This document shows, one piece after another, positions 1-7,701 of a stretch of DNA of 21,530 nt; the stretch's first letter is position 1; the number at the start of each line of letters is the position of its first letter. The notes below the pieces were generated by a model that saw only the letters and a list, made by a program, of their open reading frames with translations, was not told the DNA's origin and ran no database searches. The translations under genes were made by a program, and so were the position numbers. The stretch lies in NCBI GenBank assembly GCA_964598695.1, contig CAZRDB010000074.1:1-21530 (forward strand). Reading direction: 5' to 3'. The DNA is from CAZRDB01 sp964598695 (lineage in GTDB: Bacteria > Armatimonadota > Zipacnadia > UBA1398).

Positions 1-1
1 G

Positions 2-2161
2 CCGTCGACCGCGCAGGCGCCGGAGGTGGCGGCGCTGAACTTCAACAGCATACCGGTCGTGCAGCTGGCGGTGTCGTCCTCGCTGCCGTCGGAACAGCTG
101 GCCAGCCTGCTTGGCACCCGTGTGGTGCCGCGGCTGCAGGCGATCGACGGTGTTCAGGCGGTCACGCTCTCGGGCGTGGAGGAGATGCAGCTGGAGATCC
201 GGCTCAAGCCGAAGAAGCTCGCGGCGCTCGGCGTCTCGCCCACGCAGATCGCCGCCGCGGTCACACAGGCCAACATCACCACCGGCGCCGGGTCTCTCAC
301 CTCCGGCAGCCTCGTATACCCCGTCACCGTCAGCGCCAAGGCGCAGACGGTGAAGGCGATCGAGAATCTCGCCCTGCCCGACGCCGCGACGGCCGCCAGT
401 GCGTCCTCCACGACGTCCGATAGCACGACGACGGCTACGTCCACCAGCGCCTCGACCACCGCCTCGTCTACGGGGGCGGCGCCGGTGCGACTCGGCGACG
501 TCGCCACCGTCAAGATCGCCGCCGCGCCCCCGACCGCGATCACGCGGACCAACGGCGAATCGTCGGTCGGCATCGCCGTCAGCAAGGCCAGCACCGGCAA
601 CACCGTCGACATCGCGGGCGCCATCGCCGACGAGCTGCCGGCCATTACCCGCGACCTCGGCGGCAAGGCGACGATCACCACGGTCACGGATCAGTCCACC
701 TACATCAAGGACAGCATCCGCTCCCTGCTGCGCGAGGGCCTCATCGGCGCCGTGTTCGCCATCATCGTCATCTGGCTCTTCTTGCGCAGCTGGCGCTCGA
801 CCGTGATCGCGGGGCTCTCGATCCCGCTGAGCGTGGTCGGCGCCTTGATCATCCTCTGGAGCCGCGGCGATTCCCTCAACATGCTCACGCTCGGCGGCCT
901 CACCATCGCCATCGGACGCGTGATCGACGACTCGATCGTCGTGATCGAGAACATCCACCGGCACCTCCAAGAAGGCGACACGGCGCGCCGCGCCGCGTAC
1001 ACCGGCACCCGTGAGGTGGCCGGAGCCATCACGGCCAGCACGCTGACGACCGTCGCCGTCTTCCTGCCGCTGGGCTTCGTGCACGGCCTCGCCTCGGAGT
1101 TCTTCCGTCCGTTCGCGCTCACGGTGACGTTCGCGCTGCTCTGCAGCCTGGCTGTCGCCCTCATGGTCGTGCCGGTCGTGGCCACCTGGTTGCTCTCCAA
1201 GCGACAGGTGGGCCATCGCGACGAGAAGGAGCTCACGCGACTGCAGAACGCGTACCTTCCGGCGCTCCGGTGGACACTGGATCACAAGGTCATCACGCTG
1301 ATCGCCGCCGTCGCTGTGTTCGCCGCCACGATGTCGCTCTCTCCGCTGCTCAAGGTCAACCTGTTCGACAGCTCGGGCGAGAACACCATGAGCATCGTGC
1401 AGACCATGCCGCCGGGCACCGATCTCGACGCCACGATGGCGGCGGCGACCAAGGTCGAAGACGTCCTCAAGACCACGCCCGGCATCGAGACCTACCAGGT
1501 CACCGGCGGCACCACCGGCAGCCTCTTCGGTGCCGGAGGCCTCAACGCGTCCTCGAGCACCGCCACGTTCTCCATCACCACCGATCCCGACGCCGACAAG
1601 GACGCGCTCATCAACCAAGTGCGCGCCGAGGTGGCTGACCTGCAGAACGCGGGGACCGTTACCGTGACCGGCGACGACACCTCCATGGGGAGCGGCACGT
1701 CCCAGCTCGAGGTGCGCGTGACAGCCGACGACGAGACGGTGCTTCAGAAGGCCAACGATCTGGTGCTGGCCAAGATGAAGACCGTCGACGGGCTGGCGGA
1801 CGTGGCGTCCAACCTCAGTGAGGGACGACCGTCGGCGACGATCGTCGTGGATCAAGAGAAGGCCACCGCGGCCGGCGTGACGCCGGCGACCCTGAGCCAG
1901 TACATGGCCCTCGTGCTGAACGGCTACTCGCTGGGCACGGTGCCCACCAAGGCCGGCACGCTCACCGCCCAGGTGACGGTCGGGAAGATCACCGTGCCAC
2001 CCCTGCCGGGAGCGGTGAGCAAGGTGCTCGCGGCGATCCCGGTGAGCGGCACCTCGGGGCTGGTGCCGCTCGGCTCCATCGCCAAGGTCGCGGAAGTCAC
2101 CTCGCCGGTGCAGGTCACCCACATCGACGGCAAACGCACGGCGAGCGTCACCGCGACGTAG
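2..2161 (+). CDS. RND-family efflux pump inner-membrane subunit, fragment open at both ends
   Basis: Proton-driven efflux permease of the HAE1/AcrB type, acting in the cytoplasmic membrane. The frame is open to base 2; the GTG at 26 is only the first start-like codon. The fragment begins in the porter domain, roughly 110 residues into a normal ~1020-1050 residue protein. Next comes a hydrophobic run near base 750 (GAVFAIIVIWLFL), the TM4 motif VIDDSIVVIENI with the paired proton-relay aspartates at about residues 301-302 counted from base 26, and the second porter domain. A Ser/Thr/Ala-rich low-complexity stretch lies at about bases 385-480, before VRLGDVATV. The frame stops at 2159-2161 just after a segment that in relatives continues for some 200 residues with more membrane helices, so the 3' end is missing. 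The stop codon itself belongs to the adjoining, probably foreign, sequence. Family call is confident; the drug or lipid substrate cannot be told. Confidence 0.88.
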   Translation, partial: PSTAQAPEVAALNFNSIPVVQLAVSSSLPSEQLASLLGTRVVPRLQAIDGVQAVTLSGVEEMQLEIRLKPKKLAALGVSPTQIAAAVTQANITTGAGSLTSGSLVYPVTVSAKAQTVKAIENLALPDAATAASASSTTSDSTTTATSTSASTTASSTGAAPVRLGDVATVKIAAAPPTAITRTNGESSVGIAVSKASTGNTVDIAGAIADELPAITRDLGGKATITTVTDQSTYIKDSIRSLLREGLIGAVFAIIVIWLFLRSWRSTVIAGLSIPLSVVGALIILWSRGDSLNMLTLGGLTIAIGRVIDDSIVVIENIHRHLQEGDTARRAAYTGTREVAGAITASTLTTVAVFLPLGFVHGLASEFFRPFALTVTFALLCSLAVALMVVPVVATWLLSKRQVGHRDEKELTRLQNAYLPALRWTLDHKVITLIAAVAVFAATMSLSPLLKVNLFDSSGENTMSIVQTMPPGTDLDATMAAATKVEDVLKTTPGIETYQVTGGTTGSLFGAGGLNASSSTATFSITTDPDADKDALINQVRAEVADLQNAGTVTVTGDDTSMGSGTSQLEVRVTADDETVLQKANDLVLAKMKTVDGLADVASNLSEGRPSATIVVDQEKATAAGVTPATLSQYMALVLNGYSLGTVPTKAGTLTAQVTVGKITVPPLPGAVSKVLAAIPVSGTSGLVPLGSIAKVAEVTSPVQVTHIDGKRTASVTAT

Positions 2162-2463
2162 CGGGTGCCGTCGAGCGAGGGGTCGTAGACGGCGAGGCCC
2201 CGGGCGACGCCGGCGAACCGGTGGAGCAGCCCGGCGAGGTCGGTCTCGGTCTCGGTGGTGAGCCCGTTGCGCTCGGTGTAGATCGCGAGCCACGGGTCAT
2301 CGGGCGCGCCGAGGAAGAGGCGAGGCCCCGCACGGTTCGCGAGGCCCTGGAGCGCCTCGAGCGTGCAGCGGGTCTCGTAGGGGAGGGCGGAGGGGTCGAA
2401 GACGACGGCGGACTCCCCCGGCGCTCCGGTGGCCGAGAGGGCGACGACAAGACAGGCGAGCAT
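2140..2463 (-). CDS. GxGYxYP-type secreted glycoside hydrolase-like protein, N-terminal fragment
   Basis: Only about 108 residues remain. A short hydrophobic leader (MLACLVVALSATGAPGES) suggests export. The following segment ALPYETRCTLEALQGLANR, then a W-containing stretch and AVYDPSLDGTRYVAVTLA, matches what I know of the N-terminal domain of GxGYxYP putative glycoside hydrolases. I prefer the ATG at 2463 over the one at 2469, because GGAGG lies six bases before the former and directly abuts the latter. Reading on past 2140 gives only antisense of the RND gene, so the rest of the gene is absent. Family function is unproven; carbohydrate-related activity is predicted. The gene runs divergently from the AbrB-like gene at 2694. 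Confidence 0.62.
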
Positions 2464-2693
2464 GGGCATCCTCCAAGGGCGACGGCATCGCGCGCCAAGC
2501 GCCGGTGTGTTCGCCGAGGAGTCGATGAGGCCTGCCGGGGAGCGAGGAGACGGGTCGCCTCGCCCCGAAGGCCCCGACGTGGGACGGCCGTCCCGGGCCC
2601 CGCGTGAGGGGCGCCAGGCCGCGCGCCAGCGCGAGCCGGCAGACGCAGGCTCGGGAGGGTCACCTGGCTCGTGAAGGGGGAGGGAGCCGCCCC

Positions 2694-2930
2694 ATGCCCA
2701 TCGCCACCCTCACAACCGACTTTCGCCTCACCATCCCGAAGAGCGTACGGGAGCGGCTTGGTCTGCGGCCGGGGCAGCGGCTATCCGTGATCGTCAAGGG
2801 CGGCGCCATCCACCTCGTGCCACAGGTGCCGGTTGCCGACCTCAGGGGCTTCGTGCGCGGCATATCGGCTGACGGGCTGCGCGACAAGACCGATCCCCTG
2901 CGCGACGTCGGCCGCCCTCGTCCCCGCTGA
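2694..2930 (+). CDS. AbrB/MazE/SpoVT-type DNA-binding protein (antitoxin-like)
   Basis: A 78-residue protein starting MPIATLTTDFRLTIPKSVRE. The pattern (short β-strand, RLTIPKSVRERLGLRPGQ, then strands around LSVIVKGGAIHLVP) is the swapped-hairpin AbrB fold used by antitoxins of VapB/MazE type and by small transcription factors. The ATG at 2694 was chosen because a purine-rich ribosome site (AAGGGGGAGGG) lies just upstream and the family fold begins there; a longer reading from 2604 adds only arginine-rich sequence. The C-terminal tail (about residues 45-78) is the region that would hold a toxin partner. No PIN or MazF-like toxin follows: the next 157 bases are non-coding hairpins. It could be an orphan antitoxin, a solitary regulator or the remnant of a module. 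Confidence 0.78.
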   Translation: MPIATLTTDFRLTIPKSVRERLGLRPGQRLSVIVKGGAIHLVPQVPVADLRGFVRGISADGLRDKTDPLRDVGRPRPR

Positions 2931-2989
2931 GCCCTGCTCTCTCTCCGGTTGGTGGGCTTCGTCCTATGGTCTGCCCCAGCGATCGTGAG

Positions 2990-3075
2990 CGGGGGCATGG
3001 GCTTCGCCCCCGGGCGCGATCGCCGCGGGTGTCCAGAGGGCACGCCCTCTGGCGGGGTGTGGGGCAGCGCCCCAC
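2990..3075. terminator. Cluster of three GC-rich hairpins between convergent genes
   Basis: Three perfect inverted repeats follow one another. 2990-3012 has arms CGGGGGC/GCCCCCG with a 9-base loop. 3033-3052 has arms CCAGAGGG/CCCTCTGG around CACG. 3059-3075 has arms GTGGGGC/GCCCCAC around AGC. They sit between the plus-strand AbrB-like gene (stop at 2930) and the minus-strand BtrH-like gene (stop at 3088), so a role as two-way transcription terminator or mRNA end-stabiliser is likely. No T-tract follows, so a classic intrinsic terminator is not shown. The run of differently built palindromes also resembles dispersed extragenic repeats. Confidence 0.6.
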
Positions 3076-3087
3076 GTGGCCCGGGGT

Positions 3088-4077
3088 CTACACGGCAGCG
3101 GCGATCCGTGCGAGCAGCGGGAGGCCCTCTGTCTCGGCGGCGAGGGCCTCCCGGAGGAGCTGCGCGCCCTCCTCGCTCCGGATCTTCTCGCCCTCGACCT
3201 CCCTCACCGGGTGGAGCTGGTGGAGCGCCTCCATCCTCTCGGCCGAGATCGCGTAGTGGCCGATCGCCTCGTCCAGGAGACCGCTCGCGCGGCCGTTCAG
3301 CCGGTCGCGGGCCTCGCGGAGGAAGCCAACCGCGTTGCGCCGCAGCTCGGCCCAGGCGGCCGCGTTCCGGCGATGGCCGAAGCCCTGGGCCTCGCCCTGC
3401 TCGAGCGCCCGGGCCCACAGGTCGAGCGCGCGGAGGCCGGTCACGAACATCCCCTCCTCGGCCTCGCGGTTCATCCGTTCGTGGACCGTCGCGAGCGCCT
3501 CCCGCACAACGGCCTCGTCGGGCGCCGGCTCCACCGGGCAGATCGCCTGTACGCGGACCCAGCCGATCTCGCGCGCCAGGTCTGACCAGCCGAGCGCCGC
3601 GCGCACCGCCGCCGTGGTGCCGTCGTTGGCGGGGATGATGAACGTGTAGCTCTCGTCCTCGATCCCGTCGATAACGAAGAACTCGGGGTAGGCGAGTTCG
3701 AAGCCGATGCAGGGCACGCCGTCGGCGAGGCTCCGCTGCACGAGCCGCCATGCCGCGGCCCGGGCCTCCTCGGTCTGACGATGCGCGCCGAACGGGCAGG
3801 AGCAGACGGTCTCGCTCTCGTAGCCGAGGTTGCGCTCGAGCCGGGCGACGATCCCCGGGTTGCGGGGGCCGCAGTCGTTCACGCAGAGGCCGTCCCAGGC
3901 GATCGGCGCGGCGATGTCGGCATCGGCCGACATGCAGGCCATGAAGGCCAGGCCCGTTCCGCCTTCCAGCCAAGCGACGCTCGCGTCCACGCCGAGGTAG
4001 TCGAGGCAGCCGCCGACCGCGGCGGGGTAGCTCAGCTCGCCCGCGCGAGGGCGGAGCCCTTCCAGTCGATAGCGCAC
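3088..4077 (-). CDS. BtrH N-terminal / C39-peptidase-like protein
   Basis: A 329-residue soluble protein with no signal peptide or membrane segment. Near the N-terminus it has YPAAVGGCLDYLGVD followed by WLEGGTGLAFM, and at about residues 140-165 a segment GVPCIGFELAYPEFFVIDG. This layout (Cys/Gly-rich helix start, Gly-Thr-Gly-x-Ala-Phe, then 'cannot be refused, view-restricted' strand pair) resembles BtrH-N/C39-like papain-fold proteins, many of which are not peptidases but acyltransferases or unknown. The C-terminal half (about 190-329) is helical and charged. Start is GTG at 4077, two bases after the stop of the upstream permease, with GAAGGG as ribosome site, so it is translationally coupled to the sugar transporter. 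Role in the operon is unknown; modification or sensing of the imported compound is inference. Confidence 0.5.
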   Translation of the reverse strand: MRYRLEGLRPRAGELSYPAAVGGCLDYLGVDASVAWLEGGTGLAFMACMSADADIAAPIAWDGLCVNDCGPRNPGIVARLERNLGYESETVCSCPFGAHRQTEEARAAAWRLVQRSLADGVPCIGFELAYPEFFVIDGIEDESYTFIIPANDGTTAAVRAALGWSDLAREIGWVRVQAICPVEPAPDEAVVREALATVHERMNREAEEGMFVTGLRALDLWARALEQGEAQGFGHRRNAAAWAELRRNAVGFLREARDRLNGRASGLLDEAIGHYAISAERMEALHQLHPVREVEGEKIRSEEGAQLLREALAAETEGLPLLARIAAAV

Positions 4078-4079
4078 GG

Positions 4080-5114
4080 CTATCCCTTCATCCCCGTGAG
4101 CGTGATGCCCTGGATGAACGTCCGCTGCGTGAGGAAGAACAGGATGATGATCGGCACGGTCATCACGGTCGAGACGGCCATCAGCATCCCCGGGTAACTG
4201 CCGTACTGGCTCGAGAAGCTCGCGATCCCGAGCGAGAGCGTGTACTTCGACTCATCGGAGAGGTAGATCAGTGGCCCGAGGTAGTCGTTCCAGGCGCCGA
4301 GGAAGGCGAAGAGCGCGACCGTCGCGAGCGCCGGCTTCGCGAGCGGCAGGACGATGCGCCAGTAGATCCCGAACTCCGAGCAGCCCTCGATCTTCGCGGC
4401 GTCGGTGAGGTCCTTCGGGATGCTCAGGAAGAACTGCCGCAGGAGGAAGACGAAGAAGGCCGGGGCGAGGAAGCTCGGCAGCACGAGCGGCCAGTAGCTG
4501 TTGACGACGTGGAGCTTCGCCCAGACCACGAACATCGGGACCATCGTGACCTGCGGCGGGATCATCATCGTCGCGAGCAGCAGGAAGAACAGCAGCTTGC
4601 GGCCCCTCCACGGTACCCGTGCGAGCCCGTAGGCGACCATGCTGCACGAGAGCACGCATCCGATGGCGCTCAGGATGCAGATCGTCAGCGTGTTGCGGAG
4701 CTGCCGGCCGAACTTGATGAACGCGAGGCCCTCCGGGTAGTTCGCGAGCTTGAGTCCGAACCGTCTCTCCTCGACGAGGCTGCCGTAGTCGAGCCGCCGC
4801 TCGGGTGCGGCCGCGTTGTCGTCGTCGAGCGGCCGGACCCGGGCCTCGCCGGTCTTCTTGTCGCGCTCGACGAGCGCGTAGCGGGCGCCGGCCGCGTCCC
4901 GGTAGACGGGCAGGGGGCTGCCCTCGACCTCGACGGTCACCGGCTGGAGGGGGATCCACTCGGGCGGGGTCTTGAAGATCTGCGCGTCGGTCTTCACCGA
5001 GGAGCCGACGAGCCAGACGAACGGCAGCGCGAAGACGAGCGAGAAGACCACGAGCAGCGTCTGGACGAGGAGGGTCATCCAGAGCGGGCGCTTGACGGGG
5101 CGCGCGTCGGCCAT
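4080..5114 (-). CDS. Sugar ABC transporter permease, MalG type (CUT1 family)
   Basis: Second membrane subunit of a carbohydrate importer, 344 residues. The first helix is at about 12-37. The conserved EAA loop is EGCSEFGIYWRIVLPLAKPA, which docks to the ATPase. Further helices end in VMTVPIIILFFLTQRTFIQG and the typical C-terminus TLTGMKG. Start ATG at 5114 overlaps the stop of the upstream permease by one base (TGATG), showing translational coupling; the longer open frame upstream is an antisense-free extension without ribosome site. Relatives are about 275-300 residues long. The extra length lies between helix 1 and helix 2 (about residues 56-118), a charged β-rich insertion predicted to be outside the membrane, facing the binding protein. 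Substrate is not identifiable; a mono- or oligosaccharide is expected. Confidence 0.9.
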   Translation of the reverse strand: MADARPVKRPLWMTLLVQTLLVVFSLVFALPFVWLVGSSVKTDAQIFKTPPEWIPLQPVTVEVEGSPLPVYRDAAGARYALVERDKKTGEARVRPLDDDNAAAPERRLDYGSLVEERRFGLKLANYPEGLAFIKFGRQLRNTLTICILSAIGCVLSCSMVAYGLARVPWRGRKLLFFLLLATMMIPPQVTMVPMFVVWAKLHVVNSYWPLVLPSFLAPAFFVFLLRQFFLSIPKDLTDAAKIEGCSEFGIYWRIVLPLAKPALATVALFAFLGAWNDYLGPLIYLSDESKYTLSLGIASFSSQYGSYPGMLMAVSTVMTVPIIILFFLTQRTFIQGITLTGMKG

Positions 5115-6034
5115 CAGCGATCCCCCTCCTCGGACGTCTCGTAGTAGACGAAGCGGGCGGAGGTTCGGAAGACGATCAGCGTCGCGATGACCACCAGGAC
5201 GAACAGCACCCAGGCCATCGCGCAGGCGTAGCCCATCTTGAAGTCGCTGAAGGCCCGGTGGAAGAGGTTGAGCGCGTAGAACATCGTCGAGTCGGCCGGC
5301 CCGCCGGTGCCGTTGGTCATCACCATCGCCGGCGTGAAGAACTGGAAGGCGCCGATCATGCCCATCACGAGTGTGAAGAGCAGGTAGGGCGACATGTAGG
5401 GAACCGTGATCGCGCGGACCTTCCACCATGAGCCCGCGCCGTCGACCTCAGCCGCCTCGTAGAGGTCCTTCGGGACGCCCTGTAGGCCGGCGAGGAAGAT
5501 CAGCACGCTGTTGCCGACGCCCCACAGCGACCACAGCACGATCGTCGGCTTCGCCCAGGCGGGGTCGGAGAGCCAGCCGGGAGCATCGTGGACCCCGGGG
5601 ATCATCTTGATCAGCGCGTTGACGGCGCCCGACTGCGGGTTGAACAGCCAGATCCACAGGACGGAGCTGGCGACCATCGGCACGATCGAGGGGATGTAGA
5701 AGATCGTTCGGTAGACCGTGAGCCCCTTCGTCCCGACGTTGAGCAGCAGGGCGAGGAGGAACGAGACGACGATCCCCAGCGGCACCGCGAAGACGGCGAA
5801 GTAGACCGTGTTGCCGAGCGAGGTGAAGAAGAGGTCGTCGCTCGCGAGGCGCTGGTAGTTCGCGGCGCCGATCCACGTCGGCGCCTTGAGCACGGAGTAG
5901 CTGCAGAAGCTGTAGTACAGGCTGGCGATGACGGGGTAGGCCGTGAGCAGCACCAGGCCGAGGATCGCGGGGGAGCAGAAGGCGAGGCCGGTCAGCGTCG
6001 TGCGCCGGTTACGCGCGGAGGCGGAGGCGGTCAC
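5114..6034 (-). CDS. Sugar ABC transporter permease, MalF type (CUT1 family)
   Basis: First membrane subunit of the importer, 306 residues with about six helices. It starts with a GTG at 6034 that overlaps the stop of the binding-protein gene in a GTGA, so the two are coupled. Recognisable features are the N-terminal helix (GLAFCSPAILGLVLLTAYPV), the membrane run near VASSVLWIWLFNPQSGAVN, and the EAA loop around LYEAAEVDGAGSWWKVRAIT followed by VPYMSPYLLF. The C-terminus ends in FRTSARFVYY. Length is normal for the family. With the MalG-type subunit and the lipoprotein it forms a CUT1 system; no ATPase gene is present nearby, so a shared ATPase of MsiK type encoded elsewhere must energise it. 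Confidence 0.92.
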   Translation of the reverse strand: MTASASARNRRTTLTGLAFCSPAILGLVLLTAYPVIASLYYSFCSYSVLKAPTWIGAANYQRLASDDLFFTSLGNTVYFAVFAVPLGIVVSFLLALLLNVGTKGLTVYRTIFYIPSIVPMVASSVLWIWLFNPQSGAVNALIKMIPGVHDAPGWLSDPAWAKPTIVLWSLWGVGNSVLIFLAGLQGVPKDLYEAAEVDGAGSWWKVRAITVPYMSPYLLFTLVMGMIGAFQFFTPAMVMTNGTGGPADSTMFYALNLFHRAFSDFKMGYACAMAWVLFVLVVIATLIVFRTSARFVYYETSEEGDR

Positions 6035-7629
6035 TGCGTACCCCCTCCCTTCAGGATCAGGTCGAGTTCCTCCTGGGTGGCCTTGCGCGCCGTCTCGAGC
6101 GCGCGCTTCGCCGTCCACCACCGGAGTACGGCCTTGGCGTCGGCGTCGGGCGGGAGGAAGCCGTCGGCCCCCTCGACCGGCCCTCCGTCCGCGGTGATCG
6201 CGACGAGCCGCATACCCTCGCTCCGCGCGCCGGCGGCCGGGGCGCCGAAGCACACACCCAGCTCTGCCGCTCCGCCCTCGGTCGGTGGGTGGCCCGCGGC
6301 GGTCAGCTCCTCGGCGAGCCGCCGGGCCTCGGGCGCGCTGGTGTCGCCCACGAGCGCGATCGACGTGGGCGGGAGGATCTTCCCGAACCGCGCCGCGTCG
6401 ACCGCCCGGTCCAGTTCCCGCATGAAGAACGCCTGACTCGGCATCACGGGCCGCTGGTGCTTGCAGGCACGGATGACGTCGAGGAAGGCGCCGTAGTACG
6501 GCTTGTCCTGGATCTCCTCGAAGTAGGGCGAGTCCTTCCGGCCCGGGAAGAGTCCCGCGGCCTCGGCGACCACCGTCGTGCCCTCGGGATCGTGGCACAT
6601 CCACCGCATCAGCTCGAAGGCCTCTTCGGGGTGGCGGCAGCCCTTGGGGATCGACATGCACCAGCCGCCGACCCACGAGGAGTGCTCCTCGCCGCCGACG
6701 GCCGGGGCGGGGATGAAGGTGACGCCCCAGTCGAGGTTCGGGGCGTACTTGCCGATGTCGACGATCCCGCCGATGTGCAGGCAGCGCATCGCCATCTTGC
6801 CCGTGTAGAACGGATCCTGCTCCGCGCTGCCGAACCCGGCCTCGAGCGCGCTGATCTTCCGGGCGTCGAACCGGTCGCAGTAGCTGATCATCCACGCGAG
6901 CGCGTTGACCACCTTGGGGTCGTCAGCGGTCACGGTGAAGCTCGCATCGTCGTAGAAGCTGCCGCCGAAGGCCCAGCCCCAGGTGAAGACCGAGTTCGCC
7001 GGGCCGTACTGCGCCCAGGGGATGAACCCGATCGACTCGAGGTCGCCGCTCGCCGTGCGCGCGGTGAGCGCCTCGGCGGCCGCGTCGAGTTCCTCGATGG
7101 TGCGCGGGGGCGCCTCGGGGTCGAGCCCGGCCTGACGGAAGCGGTCCTTGTTCCAGACGAAGCCGAAGTTGGGGTCGGCGCAGTAGGTGAGCGCCCAGAC
7201 CTTGCCCTTGTACTCGCACTGCCGCCAGCAGGGCTCGAAGTAGTCCTCGGCCCGGACGCCCGCCCGCGCGAGGCGATCATCGAGCGGCTCCAGCGCGCCC
7301 CACTCCGCCCACGGCGCGACCTGGGGGCCGTCGACGAAGACGACGTCGGGCGGCGTCTCGGCCGCGACGGCGGTGAAGAACTTCTGGCTCGTCGAGAGGT
7401 TGTTGCGGGTGAACACGGGGTTCACCCTGATGTTCGGGTGACTGGCCTCGAACGCCTTGACGACCTTCTCGATCGCCGCGGCCTGCTCGCCGCCCCAGAC
7501 ATGCCAAAGGTCGATGGTGACGACCTGCTGCTCCTGCTCCTGACGGCCCCGGCAGCCCGGCAGGGCCGCCAGCAGCGCGGCGAGGAGCACGCAGATCGCG
7601 AGGGGGAGCTTCGTTGTGCGGCGTCTCAT
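6031..7629 (-). CDS. Extracellular sugar-binding lipoprotein of the ABC importer, with an internal α/β insertion
   Basis: A 532-residue solute-binding protein (SBP_bac_1/family 1 type). The signal peptide is followed by the lipobox LPGC with Cys26 as probable lipid anchor. The mature part opens with VTIDLWHVWGGEQAAAIEKV, the usual start of sugar-binding proteins, and has the PDVVFVDG and VGGWCMSIPKG family segments. Relatives are about 420-450 residues. The excess lies near the C-terminus: after FFMRELDRAVDAARFGK (about 401-417) comes a block of about 90 residues, and only then the final helix LETARKATQEELDLIL. That block (about 418-508) has strand-helix alternation ending in ADGFLPP-DADAKAVLRWW, which recalls a compact receiver-like domain. 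First gene of the importer unit; ATG at 7629. Confidence 0.9.
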   Translation of the reverse strand: MRRRTTKLPLAICVLLAALLAALPGCRGRQEQEQQVVTIDLWHVWGGEQAAAIEKVVKAFEASHPNIRVNPVFTRNNLSTSQKFFTAVAAETPPDVVFVDGPQVAPWAEWGALEPLDDRLARAGVRAEDYFEPCWRQCEYKGKVWALTYCADPNFGFVWNKDRFRQAGLDPEAPPRTIEELDAAAEALTARTASGDLESIGFIPWAQYGPANSVFTWGWAFGGSFYDDASFTVTADDPKVVNALAWMISYCDRFDARKISALEAGFGSAEQDPFYTGKMAMRCLHIGGIVDIGKYAPNLDWGVTFIPAPAVGGEEHSSWVGGWCMSIPKGCRHPEEAFELMRWMCHDPEGTTVVAEAAGLFPGRKDSPYFEEIQDKPYYGAFLDVIRACKHQRPVMPSQAFFMRELDRAVDAARFGKILPPTSIALVGDTSAPEARRLAEELTAAGHPPTEGGAAELGVCFGAPAAGARSEGMRLVAITADGGPVEGADGFLPPDADAKAVLRWWTAKRALETARKATQEELDLILKGGGTQ

Positions 7630-7675
7630 GGGTGTGCCGTTTCGGGGTGACGCGAGGATGCTCCTGCCGTCGGGG

Positions 7676-7690
7676 CGGGGCGGAGCCCCG
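7676..7690. terminator. GC hairpin between two minus-strand genes
   Basis: Perfect inverted repeat CGGGGC-GGA-GCCCCG, 12 bases beyond the stop of the gene ending at 7702 and 46 bases before the ATG of the binding-protein gene. No T-run follows on the minus strand. It may end or attenuate the upstream transcript, so the 7702-9069 gene may or may not be co-transcribed with the importer. Confidence 0.5.
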
Positions 7691-7701
7691 GGGCATGGTC
7701 C

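Noticed and set aside
2..2161. Complete shorter RND protein ending naturally at 2161
   Set aside because: The frame ends amid a conserved segment and lacks the second set of membrane helices; the stop lies in the adjoining foreign sequence.
6035..6895. N-terminal extension of the MalF-type permease
   Set aside because: This is an out-of-frame reading of the binding-protein gene; the permease starts at the GTG overlapping that gene's stop.
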